DNA of 64,000 nucleotides from G963663495 sp963663495. Its GTDB lineage: Bacteria; Bacteroidota; Rhodothermia; Rhodothermales; Bin80. Shown piece after piece: positions 33,750 through 42,168 of this stretch; the stretch's first letter is position 1; each line of letters begins with the position of its first letter. The notes under the pieces were generated by a model, which made no database searches, was not told the DNA's origin, and saw nothing but the letters and a program-made list of their open reading frames with translations. Both the position numbers and the translations under genes were made by a program. Location of the stretch: NCBI GenBank assembly GCA_963663495.1, contig OY760427.1:4588001-4652000 (forward strand), written 5' to 3'.

Positions 33750-34820
33750 ATGATGGCGCACATTGCCCTAAGTATTTCGCAGCTTGATACGCTGTTTTTT
33801 CGGGATGCAAGACCCTTTGGACCGGCAGCGCATGCCCAATCAGGCCTGCCGACACCACAGACGCTGACAGGAGCAATCCGCACGCTGCTTCTTGAGTACT
33901 TCGGGATAAACTGGGATGCCGTAAGCTCCGGTATGCGGCAGCATGGCTCCTTCCGCCGATGCCTGGAGGGGCTCGGTCAAGCGATTGAAGGCGTCGCTGA
34001 TGTACGAATTTGCGGGCCGTGGTTTTTTCATGAGGATGATGTACTGGTCCCGACTCCGCTGAGTCTGCGACAAACTAAGGGCGATGGAAACCCTCAGATC
34101 AGGAGACTTGACCCGCTGGAAACCCCGCCTCCAGGCTGGCGACCGCCGTTCCCTGGAATGCATCCGCTATGGAGGCGTGCACGAGGTGCATTGGAAGCCA
34201 CCCCACCCTACATCCGGCCGCGAGGCCTACAAGCATTTCTTGAGGGGCAAATTCCCGAAGCATCAGACTTTGTGAAGGCCGAAGATCTCTATTCGTTCGA
34301 TCAAAGAACGGGCATCGGGCGCAGTAGCGCCCGCGGAACAATTGAAAAAGGCCTAATCTATTCTGTGAGTCTGCTGTCCTTGCGACGAGATGTTTCATTC
34401 TACGCGGAGGTCATGGGCCCGGCCTCAACACTCTCGCCGTTAGAGGACCGGCGATTGGTCATGCGGTTTGGTGGAGAAGGGCGCCATGTTAACGTTCACA
34501 CCATGCCAAACCCATTCAGCTGGCCCGCCGCGAGTGCAGTAAGGGCTGACGGAAAGGTAATCTTGCTAACATCGCCGGTGTACCTCTGCGGTTGCATGCC
34601 GCAGGGCATTGACACCATTGCTGCGGCCGTTGGAAGACCTAATGCGATTTCCGGGTGGGATATGGCACGCGGCGGCCCCAAACCGAATCGCTTCATGGTG
34701 CCTGCAGGCTCGGTATTCTTTTTATCGCCCGGAGTGCCAGTGCCAAAGCAATTGGGCACCCCGGAAGATTTTCAGATTGGATGGGGACAATTCATAGACG
34801 GAAACTGGTATTATGTCTGA
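33750..34820 (+). CDS. cmr3: Type III-B RAMP protein Cmr3
   Basis: 356 residues starting MMAHIALSISQLDTLFFRDA; LDTLFFRDARPFG is the Cmr3 hallmark. TPQTLTGAIRTLLLE follows, and glycine-rich loops (RTGIGRSS, RFGGEGRHV) complete the Cas5-like RAMP fold. Cmr3 caps the 5' end of the crRNA and contacts Cas10. It begins 1 bp after the cas10 stop; the open frame upstream overlaps cas10 and has no family character. It overlaps cmr4 by 8 bp. Confidence 0.92.
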   Translation: MMAHIALSISQLDTLFFRDARPFGPAAHAQSGLPTPQTLTGAIRTLLLEYFGINWDAVSSGMRQHGSFRRCLEGLGQAIEGVADVRICGPWFFHEDDVLVPTPLSLRQTKGDGNPQIRRLDPLETPPPGWRPPFPGMHPLWRRARGALEATPPYIRPRGLQAFLEGQIPEASDFVKAEDLYSFDQRTGIGRSSARGTIEKGLIYSVSLLSLRRDVSFYAEVMGPASTLSPLEDRRLVMRFGGEGRHVNVHTMPNPFSWPAASAVRADGKVILLTSPVYLCGCMPQGIDTIAAAVGRPNAISGWDMARGGPKPNRFMVPAGSVFFLSPGVPVPKQLGTPEDFQIGWGQFIDGNWYYV

Positions 34821-35727
34821 CAGATCATTGCTGTTTATTCACGCTCTGACAGGGGTACATGCGGGTGGAGGTACCGCGCTGGGAGTCATTGATCTGCCCG
34901 TGCAGCGCGAACGCCACACAGACTGGCCCCTCATTCCTGCATCATCTCTCAAGGGTGTCCTGAGGTCGGCGTGTAATCTGGCATCCGGGACACCGGCAGA
35001 CACATCTCCCGAGATTCTTGCAGCGTTTGGCCCGCCTTCCGGCAATGCGGCAGAGCACGCCGGGGCCCTAGCATTTACAGATGCCCGGATGCTGGCATTC
35101 CCGGTAAGATCGCTGGCAGGAGTGTTCGCCTGGGTGACATGTCCAGCCGCGCTGATGCGGTTGTCGCGGGACCTCAGGCTGGCCGGCATGGAGCCCATGC
35201 CCCCTTTCCCTTACCCGAACAGGAATGAAGCCTCCTGCTGCAAGGCCAGTCCACTTGTAAACAGCACCGGGAGCATGGTGTTGGAAGAATTCGAATTTTC
35301 TTGCACACAGGACGAAGAAACCACGCGGTTTGCCAAGTGGGTTGCTCCAACATGCATTACCGACTCAGGAACGCGGCAGCGTATGTGCACCCACATTGCC
35401 ATCCTGCACGACGATGACTTTACCCATTTTACCCGCCATGCTACAGAGGTTGTCGCCCGCATAGGCTTGGATTACGAACAGAAAACCGTTCGGAAGGGAG
35501 CGCTTTTCTATGAGGAATCCGTCCCGCCGGAATCAATTTTTTACGCGCTGGTGCTGGGACGAGCTAGTCGCAGGCAGAACCATGACGCTTCCGGGCACCA
35601 GATCCTGGATTGGCTCCTTACACGGCCTATAGAGTACGTACAAATTGGTGGAGGAGAGACCGTTGGCAAGGGTATTTGCGCCTTGCGTTTTGCTTCAGCC
35701 CAGCGGGTGGAAGGAGGCCTCCAATGA
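34813..35727 (+). CDS. cmr4: Type III-B RAMP protein Cmr4 (Cas7 backbone, target RNA cleavage)
   Basis: 304 residues. It opens LLFIHALTGVHAGGGTALGV, then IDLPVQRERHTDWPLIPASS and LKGVLRSACN, a near-ideal Cmr4 N-terminus. D27 in VIDLPVQRE corresponds to the catalytic Asp that cuts bound RNA at 6-nt intervals in characterised Cmr4 proteins. IQIGGGETVGKG near the C-terminus is the glycine-rich RAMP loop. It overlaps cmr3 by 8 bp and cmr5 by ATGA, so the genes are translationally coupled. No unusual residues are seen. Confidence 0.94.
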   Translation: MSDRSLLFIHALTGVHAGGGTALGVIDLPVQRERHTDWPLIPASSLKGVLRSACNLASGTPADTSPEILAAFGPPSGNAAEHAGALAFTDARMLAFPVRSLAGVFAWVTCPAALMRLSRDLRLAGMEPMPPFPYPNRNEASCCKASPLVNSTGSMVLEEFEFSCTQDEETTRFAKWVAPTCITDSGTRQRMCTHIAILHDDDFTHFTRHATEVVARIGLDYEQKTVRKGALFYEESVPPESIFYALVLGRASRRQNHDASGHQILDWLLTRPIEYVQIGGGETVGKGICALRFASAQRVEGGLQ

Positions 35728-36125
35728 AAGGACCCACATTGGACCAGCTTCGGGCACAAGCGGCGTGGAACGCCGTGGAGCATGTTCGGCAGATGAAGGA
35801 AAATATCCAGCAGGACTACTTGCGTGAGTCTAGGCGACTCAGCGTACGGATCCGCACGGCGGGGTTGGGGCAAGCACTTGCCTTCTTGTATGCCAAACGC
35901 TCCGGCGACGATGCGAAGAGCCGCATCCTGAGCCACCTGTCTTCCTGGCTTTTACGAAAGCGCAAGCTTGCAAAATGGCGGACTGAGTACACCAAGGAAA
36001 ATGCGGTCATTCGTGCCGTTCTTGAGGGCGACGCAGATTTATTGCGCCGAGCTACAGAAGAAGCTCAACTTTACCTAATGTGGATAACGCGGTTTGCGCA
36101 AGCCGAGTTCGGAGGTGCTGAATGA
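35724..36125 (+). CDS. cmr5: Type III-B small subunit Cmr5
   Basis: 133 residues, all-helical by composition, starting MKGPTLDQLRAQAAWNAVEH. The family core SVRIRTAGLGQALAFLYAKR is clear. Cmr5 packs along the Cmr4 backbone and helps bind target RNA. The start is the ATG overlapping the cmr4 stop (ATGA); the longer frame from 35610 lies inside cmr4. It overlaps the next gene by ATGA. Confidence 0.9.
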   Translation: MKGPTLDQLRAQAAWNAVEHVRQMKENIQQDYLRESRRLSVRIRTAGLGQALAFLYAKRSGDDAKSRILSHLSSWLLRKRKLAKWRTEYTKENAVIRAVLEGDADLLRRATEEAQLYLMWITRFAQAEFGGAE

Positions 36126-38395
36126 GCAGACGGGAAGAGCTGACCGGTCCGTTCCTGCCGAAGGCAACTCTGGAGCTTCTGGCGCGAACGTCCCCGTCGC
36201 TGTTTCCGTTGCGTTCACGCAACATTGGTCTCCAGCTGGACAAGTTCGGCGTATACGCTGCTAACGACGCCAGTATGCGGATACAGAAAGATGCGCTGCA
36301 GGATGTCACAAAGATTGGCGGCGATAAACGCCTACTGGTGGACCTGATAAAGCGCCGACGCGGCATGCTGGCAGCCATAGGCGCCCATACGGTCCGTATG
36401 CGCACGGCGGGCCCTCTCACTCTGCACTTGGCCCGTGCCGGAACCTGGGAAAACGCAGGTATCTGCCTGCATCCTATGTCGGGCTTCGCGTATATGCCCG
36501 GCAGCGGACTGAAAGGGATGGTCCGGGCGTGGGCCGAAACGGTTTGGGCAGGGCAGCAGCCAGATCCAGAGGTGGCTTGGAGGCGAATAGAACAATTGTT
36601 CGGATACGCAACAAACTCGGAAACCCACAAGATCGCCACCAAAGAACGGGGCTGGCGCCCTGAGGTGGTGCCTGTGCCGGACGGATCGGCGGCGGGAAGA
36701 CTTGTTTTTCATGAAGCCTGGCCCACAGTCTGGCCCAACCTAGTGGTGGATGTTGCCAACATCCACTACGCGAAGTATTACAGAGGGGAAGATGCCCCCG
36801 GAGATTGGGATAGTCCTGTTCCCGTCTACTTTCTGAGCATGTCACAAGGCGCGGAGTTTGAGTTCGCTGTGTCTGACCGTGCGCGCAATGAAGATGGTTC
36901 GCTTGAATTGGCCATCTCTTGGCTGGTAGACGCTTTGCAGGCCGAAGGCGCAGGAGCGAAGACCGCTGCGGGTTACGGCAGGTTCTGCCAGTCCGGCAAG
37001 GAAAAGATTGAGATTCCTGAGGCGGTCACACAGGTCAGTTACGACTTGGAGCTCGTTTCGCCCGCTTTTCTTGCTGGCGCTTCCCAGCAAGAATCCGACT
37101 GCGAACTTCGCGGAAGCACACTTCGCGGCCTGCTGCGATGGTGGTGGCGAACCATGTTTGCAGGGCTTGTAGGCTGCGACACTCTACGGGGGTTGGAGGC
37201 TGCCGTTTGGGGAAGTTCGAGTATTGGAAGCCCGTTACGTATTGCAGTGCAGGTTCAAAAGAGCCTACGCCCAGTTCAATTTGACAAGTCCGAGGTTTTT
37301 CTGCGTAAGCTGGGCATTAGGAAAAGGCGTAATGATCACATCGCTACTTTAGGGCTCTACTACACATCCTACGGGATGGCTGAGCAAAAAAGATGGTGTC
37401 AGCCGCCAGGTTCGTCTTGGAAAATGAGCATAACAGCCAAGGATGGTTTTCTCCAGCAATCCGACGAAACCACTTGCAGACTGGATGCGAAAGATATCAT
37501 CAAGCAGGCATCAGCGGCCATGTGGCTACTCGCACAGTACGGTGGAATTGGTTCAAAGTCTCGCAAAGGATTTGGCTCGCTCAACCCGATCCAAGTGGAG
37601 GGCGTTGCGTCTTTGAATGATTGCACTACACTGGCGCAGGGTCTGCTCCGTAAGTGGAATGTTGCCCTGTCCAGCGACGCCCCTTATGCCCCGTCCCTCG
37701 CCGAAGCATTTGAGATGCCCAGTATCCGTACGGCTTGGGAAAATCCATGGTTTGCCTGCCACATTTTGGGAAAGGTACATCGTGAGGCTGCTCTTGACCT
37801 GAAAAGGAATGAACGAATTGTACTCGGCCTCCCCCGGAAGGGACAATCGGTACGCGGCGTTGATCGTCACGCGTCAACAGTCCACTGGAGCCTTGGACGT
37901 AATGCCAATGGTCCGTTTGACGTGCGCCTGATGGCTTTTCCATCGCCCAAGCTTCTGCGCTGGGATAAGTGCTGCAGCGCGTTGAAAACATACTCGCAGG
38001 AAGCCCGTGCAAGGATTTATAGCCACAGAAACTCGCGTGCTGCCGGACCAGGCATAATTCATGACGAGTCTCTACGGTCACCTGCGCCCGTGCCACCGCC
38101 GAGTAGGACACCCAAGGCTGGAGATCAGGTCGAAGTACTGCTGCTAGAGGAAAAAACAAAGAAAGGAAAATGGAAAGCTCTGCACGAGGACAGCGGACTG
38201 AAAGGGGTCGTACAGGATGACATTCCCTTGAAAGTAGAACCGGGGAAACGGTTGCCGCTATTCGTTCATTCGATCAATGAGTTGCGAGGCGACATTATTT
38301 TCAGACATAAGCCTCAAAGTCGTATTTCCCGATCGGGTCGGAATGTCAGAAGAAAGCCATCCGATTCTAGACGCCGCAGGCGGAGGCGCCGATGA
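36122..38395 (+). CDS. Cmr6-Cmr1 fusion protein
   Basis: 757 residues joining two RAMP subunits that are usually separate genes. Residues 1-~295 are Cmr6: YMPGSGLKGMVRAWAE, VVDVANIHYAKYY, GAGAKTAAGYGRF. Residues ~303-650 are Cmr1: YDLELVSPAFLAGA, LRGSTLRGLLRWWWRTMFAG, AAVWGSSSIGS and GGIGSKSRKGFGSL. A C-terminal ~100-residue extension looks like a small beta-rich module (GDQVEVLLLEEKTKKGKW) ending in an Arg-only tail (RRRRRRRR). Cmr1 and Cmr6 bind the crRNA 3' end and target 3' side, so fusing them is structurally sensible. The basic tail may add RNA affinity. ATGA overlaps couple it to cmr5 and to the CARF gene. Confidence 0.9.
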   Translation: MSRREELTGPFLPKATLELLARTSPSLFPLRSRNIGLQLDKFGVYAANDASMRIQKDALQDVTKIGGDKRLLVDLIKRRRGMLAAIGAHTVRMRTAGPLTLHLARAGTWENAGICLHPMSGFAYMPGSGLKGMVRAWAETVWAGQQPDPEVAWRRIEQLFGYATNSETHKIATKERGWRPEVVPVPDGSAAGRLVFHEAWPTVWPNLVVDVANIHYAKYYRGEDAPGDWDSPVPVYFLSMSQGAEFEFAVSDRARNEDGSLELAISWLVDALQAEGAGAKTAAGYGRFCQSGKEKIEIPEAVTQVSYDLELVSPAFLAGASQQESDCELRGSTLRGLLRWWWRTMFAGLVGCDTLRGLEAAVWGSSSIGSPLRIAVQVQKSLRPVQFDKSEVFLRKLGIRKRRNDHIATLGLYYTSYGMAEQKRWCQPPGSSWKMSITAKDGFLQQSDETTCRLDAKDIIKQASAAMWLLAQYGGIGSKSRKGFGSLNPIQVEGVASLNDCTTLAQGLLRKWNVALSSDAPYAPSLAEAFEMPSIRTAWENPWFACHILGKVHREAALDLKRNERIVLGLPRKGQSVRGVDRHASTVHWSLGRNANGPFDVRLMAFPSPKLLRWDKCCSALKTYSQEARARIYSHRNSRAAGPGIIHDESLRSPAPVPPPSRTPKAGDQVEVLLLEEKTKKGKWKALHEDSGLKGVVQDDIPLKVEPGKRLPLFVHSINELRGDIIFRHKPQSRISRSGRNVRRKPSDSRRRRRRRR

Positions 38396-39681
38396 CTATT
38401 CCGAATTCAGGGATCTTGGTGCTGACGGTCGGCACGGGAAAAGCTGATGCACTGGAGGAAACATTTCTTGCTCCGGTTCTAAAAAGCGTTAACGAAGGGA
38501 CATGGAGCCATGTGGTGCTTTTGCCATCGCAAGGCACGGTTGCAAACGCGCAGACACTCGCAGACAGGATTGCCGATGTACCGGTGGATATTCGCCCACT
38601 TCCGGGAGAAGAAGACGAGAACGATGTAGATGCAGCTTTTGCACACTTCTCGGAAGCGTTGGACGAACTCACAGAGGCAGGTACAGCGCGCAAGGACATT
38701 ACCTTGGATTATACGAGAGGAACGAAGGCGATGAGTGCCGCGCTGGTATTGGCCGGTGTTGTGCACGGCATTTCCAGGCTACGGTATGTGCACGGCCAGC
38801 GAGGTGAGCGAGGATTGGTGCGGCCAGGAACGGAGAAGGTAGGAGAAGTACTCGCCGAAGTCGCTAGTGCACGGCTGCGCGTATCACTTGCGGAACGATT
38901 TTTTGTCGAGAATAATTTCGAGGCAGTTTGCTCACTGTACTTGGAGAATGCTGCTGACCTGCGTATCCTCCCGCCTTCTCTCAGGGCCAAGGCACGAGCC
39001 TATTCTACTGTTGCGGCGGCTTATGCCGCGTGGGATCGGTTTGATTATAAGAAGGCATTGCGCAAACTGGAGCACCTCACAGAGGATGCGGGCGATTTTG
39101 CACCCAAGCCTGCGATGAAATCATGGTTGGAAGTCCTGGCGAAGGAGTTCAATGAGGATGATCCGGCTGAAATGGCGGAGTATGTAAAGCATTTGGTCTG
39201 TGACATGTTAGCCAATGCTAAACGAAGGCACCGCAGTGGCCACTATGAAGACGCCGCACTGCGGTGTTACCGTGTGCTTGAACTAATCGGCCAGATGCAC
39301 CTTTTTAAACACGGGCATCATAGCGGTAGGCTGGATCCAGAGGATCGAGAGGTAGCACATTTCCAGAAAAAGCTTACGAAGAAGAGCCATGGACTTCGGA
39401 TGCAGAGTAAGCGGCTGACCGCGGCGAGAGAGCAAGTCGCTCGTTTTCTCAAGTTCCTTCATGATCCCCGCGGCACCAAGCTGATCAACCCCCCAGGGGA
39501 ATTCGTTGCATGGCGCAATACTGGAATCCTAGTCCATGGATTCAAAGCGCGTGCTGCGGATGCTAAGGACAAATTGCCGAAGTACTTAGGCGACATGGAG
39601 CAGCTTCTGATTGAAGATGATCCAAGTGCACGCGAGCGCCTGTCTATCGCTCGTCTCATTGATTTTTCCCACAGCGATTAG
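38392..39681 (+). CDS. CARF-HEPN effector (TIGR02710-like), cOA-activated ribonuclease candidate
   Basis: 429 residues. The N-terminus is a CARF-type Rossmann domain: ILVLTVGTGKADALEETFLA, then ITLDYTRGTKAMSAALVLAG, the D-(Y/x)-T-x-G-T-K-x-M signature that binds cyclic oligoadenylate. A central helical region follows, with HRSGHYEDAALRCYRVLELIGQ. Near the C-terminus AWRNTGILVHGFKA carries an R-x6-H motif typical of HEPN RNases. By analogy with Csm6/Csx1, Cas10-made cOA should switch on RNA cleavage. Overlap with the Cmr fusion (ATGA) ties it to the same operon. The TIGR02710 assignment is from memory of the family; the nuclease call is inference. Confidence 0.8.
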   Translation: MTIPNSGILVLTVGTGKADALEETFLAPVLKSVNEGTWSHVVLLPSQGTVANAQTLADRIADVPVDIRPLPGEEDENDVDAAFAHFSEALDELTEAGTARKDITLDYTRGTKAMSAALVLAGVVHGISRLRYVHGQRGERGLVRPGTEKVGEVLAEVASARLRVSLAERFFVENNFEAVCSLYLENAADLRILPPSLRAKARAYSTVAAAYAAWDRFDYKKALRKLEHLTEDAGDFAPKPAMKSWLEVLAKEFNEDDPAEMAEYVKHLVCDMLANAKRRHRSGHYEDAALRCYRVLELIGQMHLFKHGHHSGRLDPEDREVAHFQKKLTKKSHGLRMQSKRLTAAREQVARFLKFLHDPRGTKLINPPGEFVAWRNTGILVHGFKARAADAKDKLPKYLGDMEQLLIEDDPSARERLSIARLIDFSHSD

Positions 39682-39682
39682 T

Positions 39683-40714
39683 ATGCCGACGCTCTACGTC
39701 ACCGAACAAGGGTCCGTTGTTCGGAAATCAAAGGGATCCATCATAGTAACCCAAGACGATTACGCGAACAAATCCGGTTCTTCATCCGGGCGGCGACGCA
39801 CACTTCTTGAGGTGGAGCCACATCGACTGGAGCTGATTGCCTTGGTTGGGCGCGTGCACATTACATCCTCGGCGACGCATGTGTGTTTGCGTTCGGGCAT
39901 TGCTGTTGCATGGTTCAGGTCGAACGGGGATTTTGTTGGTCGTTTGGTTCCAGAGCTTTCCAGAACCGCGGATCTGAGGTTGGCACAATTTAGAATGGTT
40001 TGTGACGATGACAGATCACTGGACCTTGCCCGAACCATTATTGCTGCCAAGCTACGCAGCGCCATCAGTGTGTTGTCCGCTGTGCGCTCGAATCGCCCGG
40101 GCAAACCTGCTTTGGGAGAGGCAATTAGCGCGCTTTCCGCGGTGCCGCGTGCCATTCAGGGTGCTACCACGAAGGAGGAATTGATGGGTTTTGAAGGAAT
40201 TGCAGCCCGCCACTACTTCGCTGGGCTAAGAGTCGGGTTTGACCAAGGATTGTCGTTCACCGGCAGGGCACGAAGACCGCCTCCCGACCCTGTTAACTCA
40301 CTGCTCTCCTTCGGCTATGTAATCGTTGTAAATGCTTTGGCAAGTCTTCTTGAGGCCCGCGGCTTTGATCCATACCTTGGATTCTTTCATTCTGTTCGCT
40401 CAGGTCGTCCCAGCCTTGCGCTTGACCTTACCGAAGAACTCCGGCATCCGGTCGTTGACAGGTTTGTGCTGCGTGCGTGCAATCTGCGCCAACTAAGGGA
40501 AGAGCACTTTGAACCGGATCACAAGCGCGGTGGCGTTCGCTTAACCAAGATTGGTTTGCGAACATTCTTCAGAAACTGGGAGGCTTTCATGGATAAGCCG
40601 CTTCCTGGCCTACCAGGGATCGCCAGCCCTGAAACGCTGATGCGTCAGCAGGCAGACAGGGTAGCCGCCCACGTTCGGGGTAATCAGAATTATGTGCCCA
40701 TATTTCCAGCATAG
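39683..40714 (+). CDS. cas1: CRISPR integrase Cas1
   Basis: 343 residues from MPTLYVTEQGSVVRKSKGSI. The upstream open frame lies inside the CARF gene. The metal-binding residues are visible: E171 in GFEGIAARHYF, H236 in GFFHSVRSG and D248 in PSLALDLTEELR. Cas1 forms the Cas1-Cas2 complex that integrates new spacers. It starts 1 bp after the CARF stop and is followed 15 bp later by cas2. No reverse transcriptase is fused, so direct RNA spacer acquisition by this Cas1 is not suggested. Confidence 0.95.
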   Translation: MPTLYVTEQGSVVRKSKGSIIVTQDDYANKSGSSSGRRRTLLEVEPHRLELIALVGRVHITSSATHVCLRSGIAVAWFRSNGDFVGRLVPELSRTADLRLAQFRMVCDDDRSLDLARTIIAAKLRSAISVLSAVRSNRPGKPALGEAISALSAVPRAIQGATTKEELMGFEGIAARHYFAGLRVGFDQGLSFTGRARRPPPDPVNSLLSFGYVIVVNALASLLEARGFDPYLGFFHSVRSGRPSLALDLTEELRHPVVDRFVLRACNLRQLREEHFEPDHKRGGVRLTKIGLRTFFRNWEAFMDKPLPGLPGIASPETLMRQQADRVAAHVRGNQNYVPIFPA

Positions 40715-40729
40715 ACACACGACATCAGT

Positions 40730-41017
40730 ATGCCCCGATATATAGTTTGCTACGACATCACGGACGATAGTCGTCGTCGCAAGGTAGCCGAGTGCCTTGA
40801 CTCGTATGGGGATCGGATACAGGGCAGTGTCTTTGAGCTACGGCTTCCTGCGCGGCTTATCAGGGAATGCAAGGATCAACTGAAGGATCGAATTGACACG
40901 AGTGAGGATCGCGTTGCCATATACATGTTGTGTGCCGGGTGCGATAATCGCAGGGAGTATTTTGGTCATAGTGATGACGACATGTCAATTGGCGAAGAGC
41001 ACGTTTTCATAGCATAG
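40730..41017 (+). CDS. cas2: CRISPR adaptation protein Cas2
   Basis: 95 residues, MPRYIVCYDITDDSRRRKVA, with the conserved beta1 Asp (D9) and the usual ferredoxin-like length. It ends DDMSIGEEHVFIA. Together with Cas1 it makes the spacer-integration complex. It is the last gene before the CRISPR leader. Confidence 0.95.
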   Translation: MPRYIVCYDITDDSRRRKVAECLDSYGDRIQGSVFELRLPARLIRECKDQLKDRIDTSEDRVAIYMLCAGCDNRREYFGHSDDDMSIGEEHVFIA

Positions 41018-41333
41018 GGCCGGATTCGTAACGTCCAAAGGCATATGCGCAGTGGCTTAGTTACGAATGAGTATAAACGCTTGTATGTTCGGGCCTTATG
41101 TCTGATGAGGGATCTTGAATCGGGTTGATGTTGCCTTTTGATCGCGTTTGTATTATCTTGGGTTGTTCGGTTACGAAAACTGGCGTTGGGGTCATTGTTC
41201 CGTTGGCGGATCTTTGCGCCAACGATCAGGGCATCATTCTGCTACGTGTCGTATTTTCAGCAACATACTCCGTGCGATGCTGTGACGCTTGTGAGCCGCT
41301 ATTCTATTGTCTGGACGAGAACCATAGGGTACT
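41018..41333 (+). promoter_or_regulatory. CRISPR leader region
   Basis: This 316-bp non-coding stretch lies between cas2 and the first repeat. It contains an inverted repeat ATTCGTAAC (41024-41032) / GTTACGAAT (41060-41068), which may be the operon's terminator-like end or a binding site. A second inverted pair, GTTGGCG / CGCCAAC, lies near 41198-41222. The array promoter must lie in the T-rich second part, but I cannot fix -35/-10 boxes with confidence. Confidence 0.6.
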
Positions 41334-41898
41334 CTCGCACGGACCGCCCCGCCTACCAGGGGATTGAAAGAGAAATTAGTTCACCATTGCTAGTGAACCC
41401 GAAGAGAGACTCGCACGGACCGCCCCGCCTACCAGGGGATTGAAAGGCGCGTGCTGCTGGTGCTTGTCGGGTCGGTCTCCGGATCCTCGCACGGACCGCC
41501 CCGCCTACCAGGGGATTGAAAGGTACCGTCTCGGTACGTCCTATGTGTATAGGTGTACCCCTCGCACGGACCGCCCCGCCTACCAGGGGATTGAAAGCGT
41601 ATAGCCATAACATTAGGCCTTCTGGCCGTTTTAATCTCGCACGGACCGCCCCGCCTACCAGGGGATTGAAAGGCCGATTAGGGTGGCGCCGGTCAGGTCC
41701 GCGTAGGTCAGGTCTCGCACGGACCGCCCCGCCTACCAGGGGATTGAAAGTCTTCTACGTCTTCCTGGAACGTGTCCAGGTAGACTGCTCGCACGGACCG
41801 CCCCGCCTACCAGGGGATTGAAAGCCTGCTCTCTGTTTCTTTGTATACTTTTTTGAAAGTACTCGCACGGACCGGCCCGCCCACCAGGGGATTGAAAG
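41334..41898 (+). CRISPR. CRISPR array: 8 repeats of 37 bp, 7 spacers of 37-41 bp
   Basis: Repeats start at 41334, 41410, 41486, 41561, 41636, 41714, 41788 and 41862. They begin CTCGCACGGACCGCCCCGCC and end CCAGGGGATTGAAAG; the last 8 nt (ATTGAAAG) are the type III-style crRNA 5' handle. Spacers are 39, 39, 38, 38, 41, 37 and 37 bp. Repeat 8 has two substitutions, so it is the old end and the array is read on the plus strand from the cas2 side. The reverse complement of spacer 5 (41673-41713) encodes LTYADLTGATLIG, a pentapeptide-repeat protein segment. Confidence 0.98.
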
Positions 41899-41949
41899 GT
41901 GAATTGGGTCGTGACGTGAATTTCACCAACGCAGCGCGGAAGCGCACAA

Positions 41950-42156
41950 TCAACCCCGTTGCTTCCTAGTCCTCCTCCGGTACACAAACACCGGCATCAG
42001 CAGCCCGGCGACACACAGCATGGCCAACCCCTTCGCATCCCGCCGATCCGCCTTAACGCGCTCACCTGACCAGCGCGGAATAGATGATGGAGCGATCACC
42101 GCACACGACGCGCCCCCCGCCTGCAACCCTCGCTGCAGGCCGAATCCGCGGAACAA
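41950..42156 (-). pseudogene. IS110-family transposase fragment
   Basis: GFGLQRGLQAGGASCAVIAP, SSIPRWSGERVKADRRDAKG and LLMPVFVYRRR match the RuvC-like domain of IS110 recombinases of the type that carry DRRDA after a VIAPS block. It is not the same subgroup as the IS110 at 22390. Only ~68 residues remain. It sits between the array end and the tnpB unit. Confidence 0.7.
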
Positions 42157-42168
42157 CGCTTCATATTA

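Noticed and set aside
41353..41613. ORFs across the CRISPR array
   Set aside because: Their periodic protein sequence (ARTAPPTRGLK) is simply the translated repeat.
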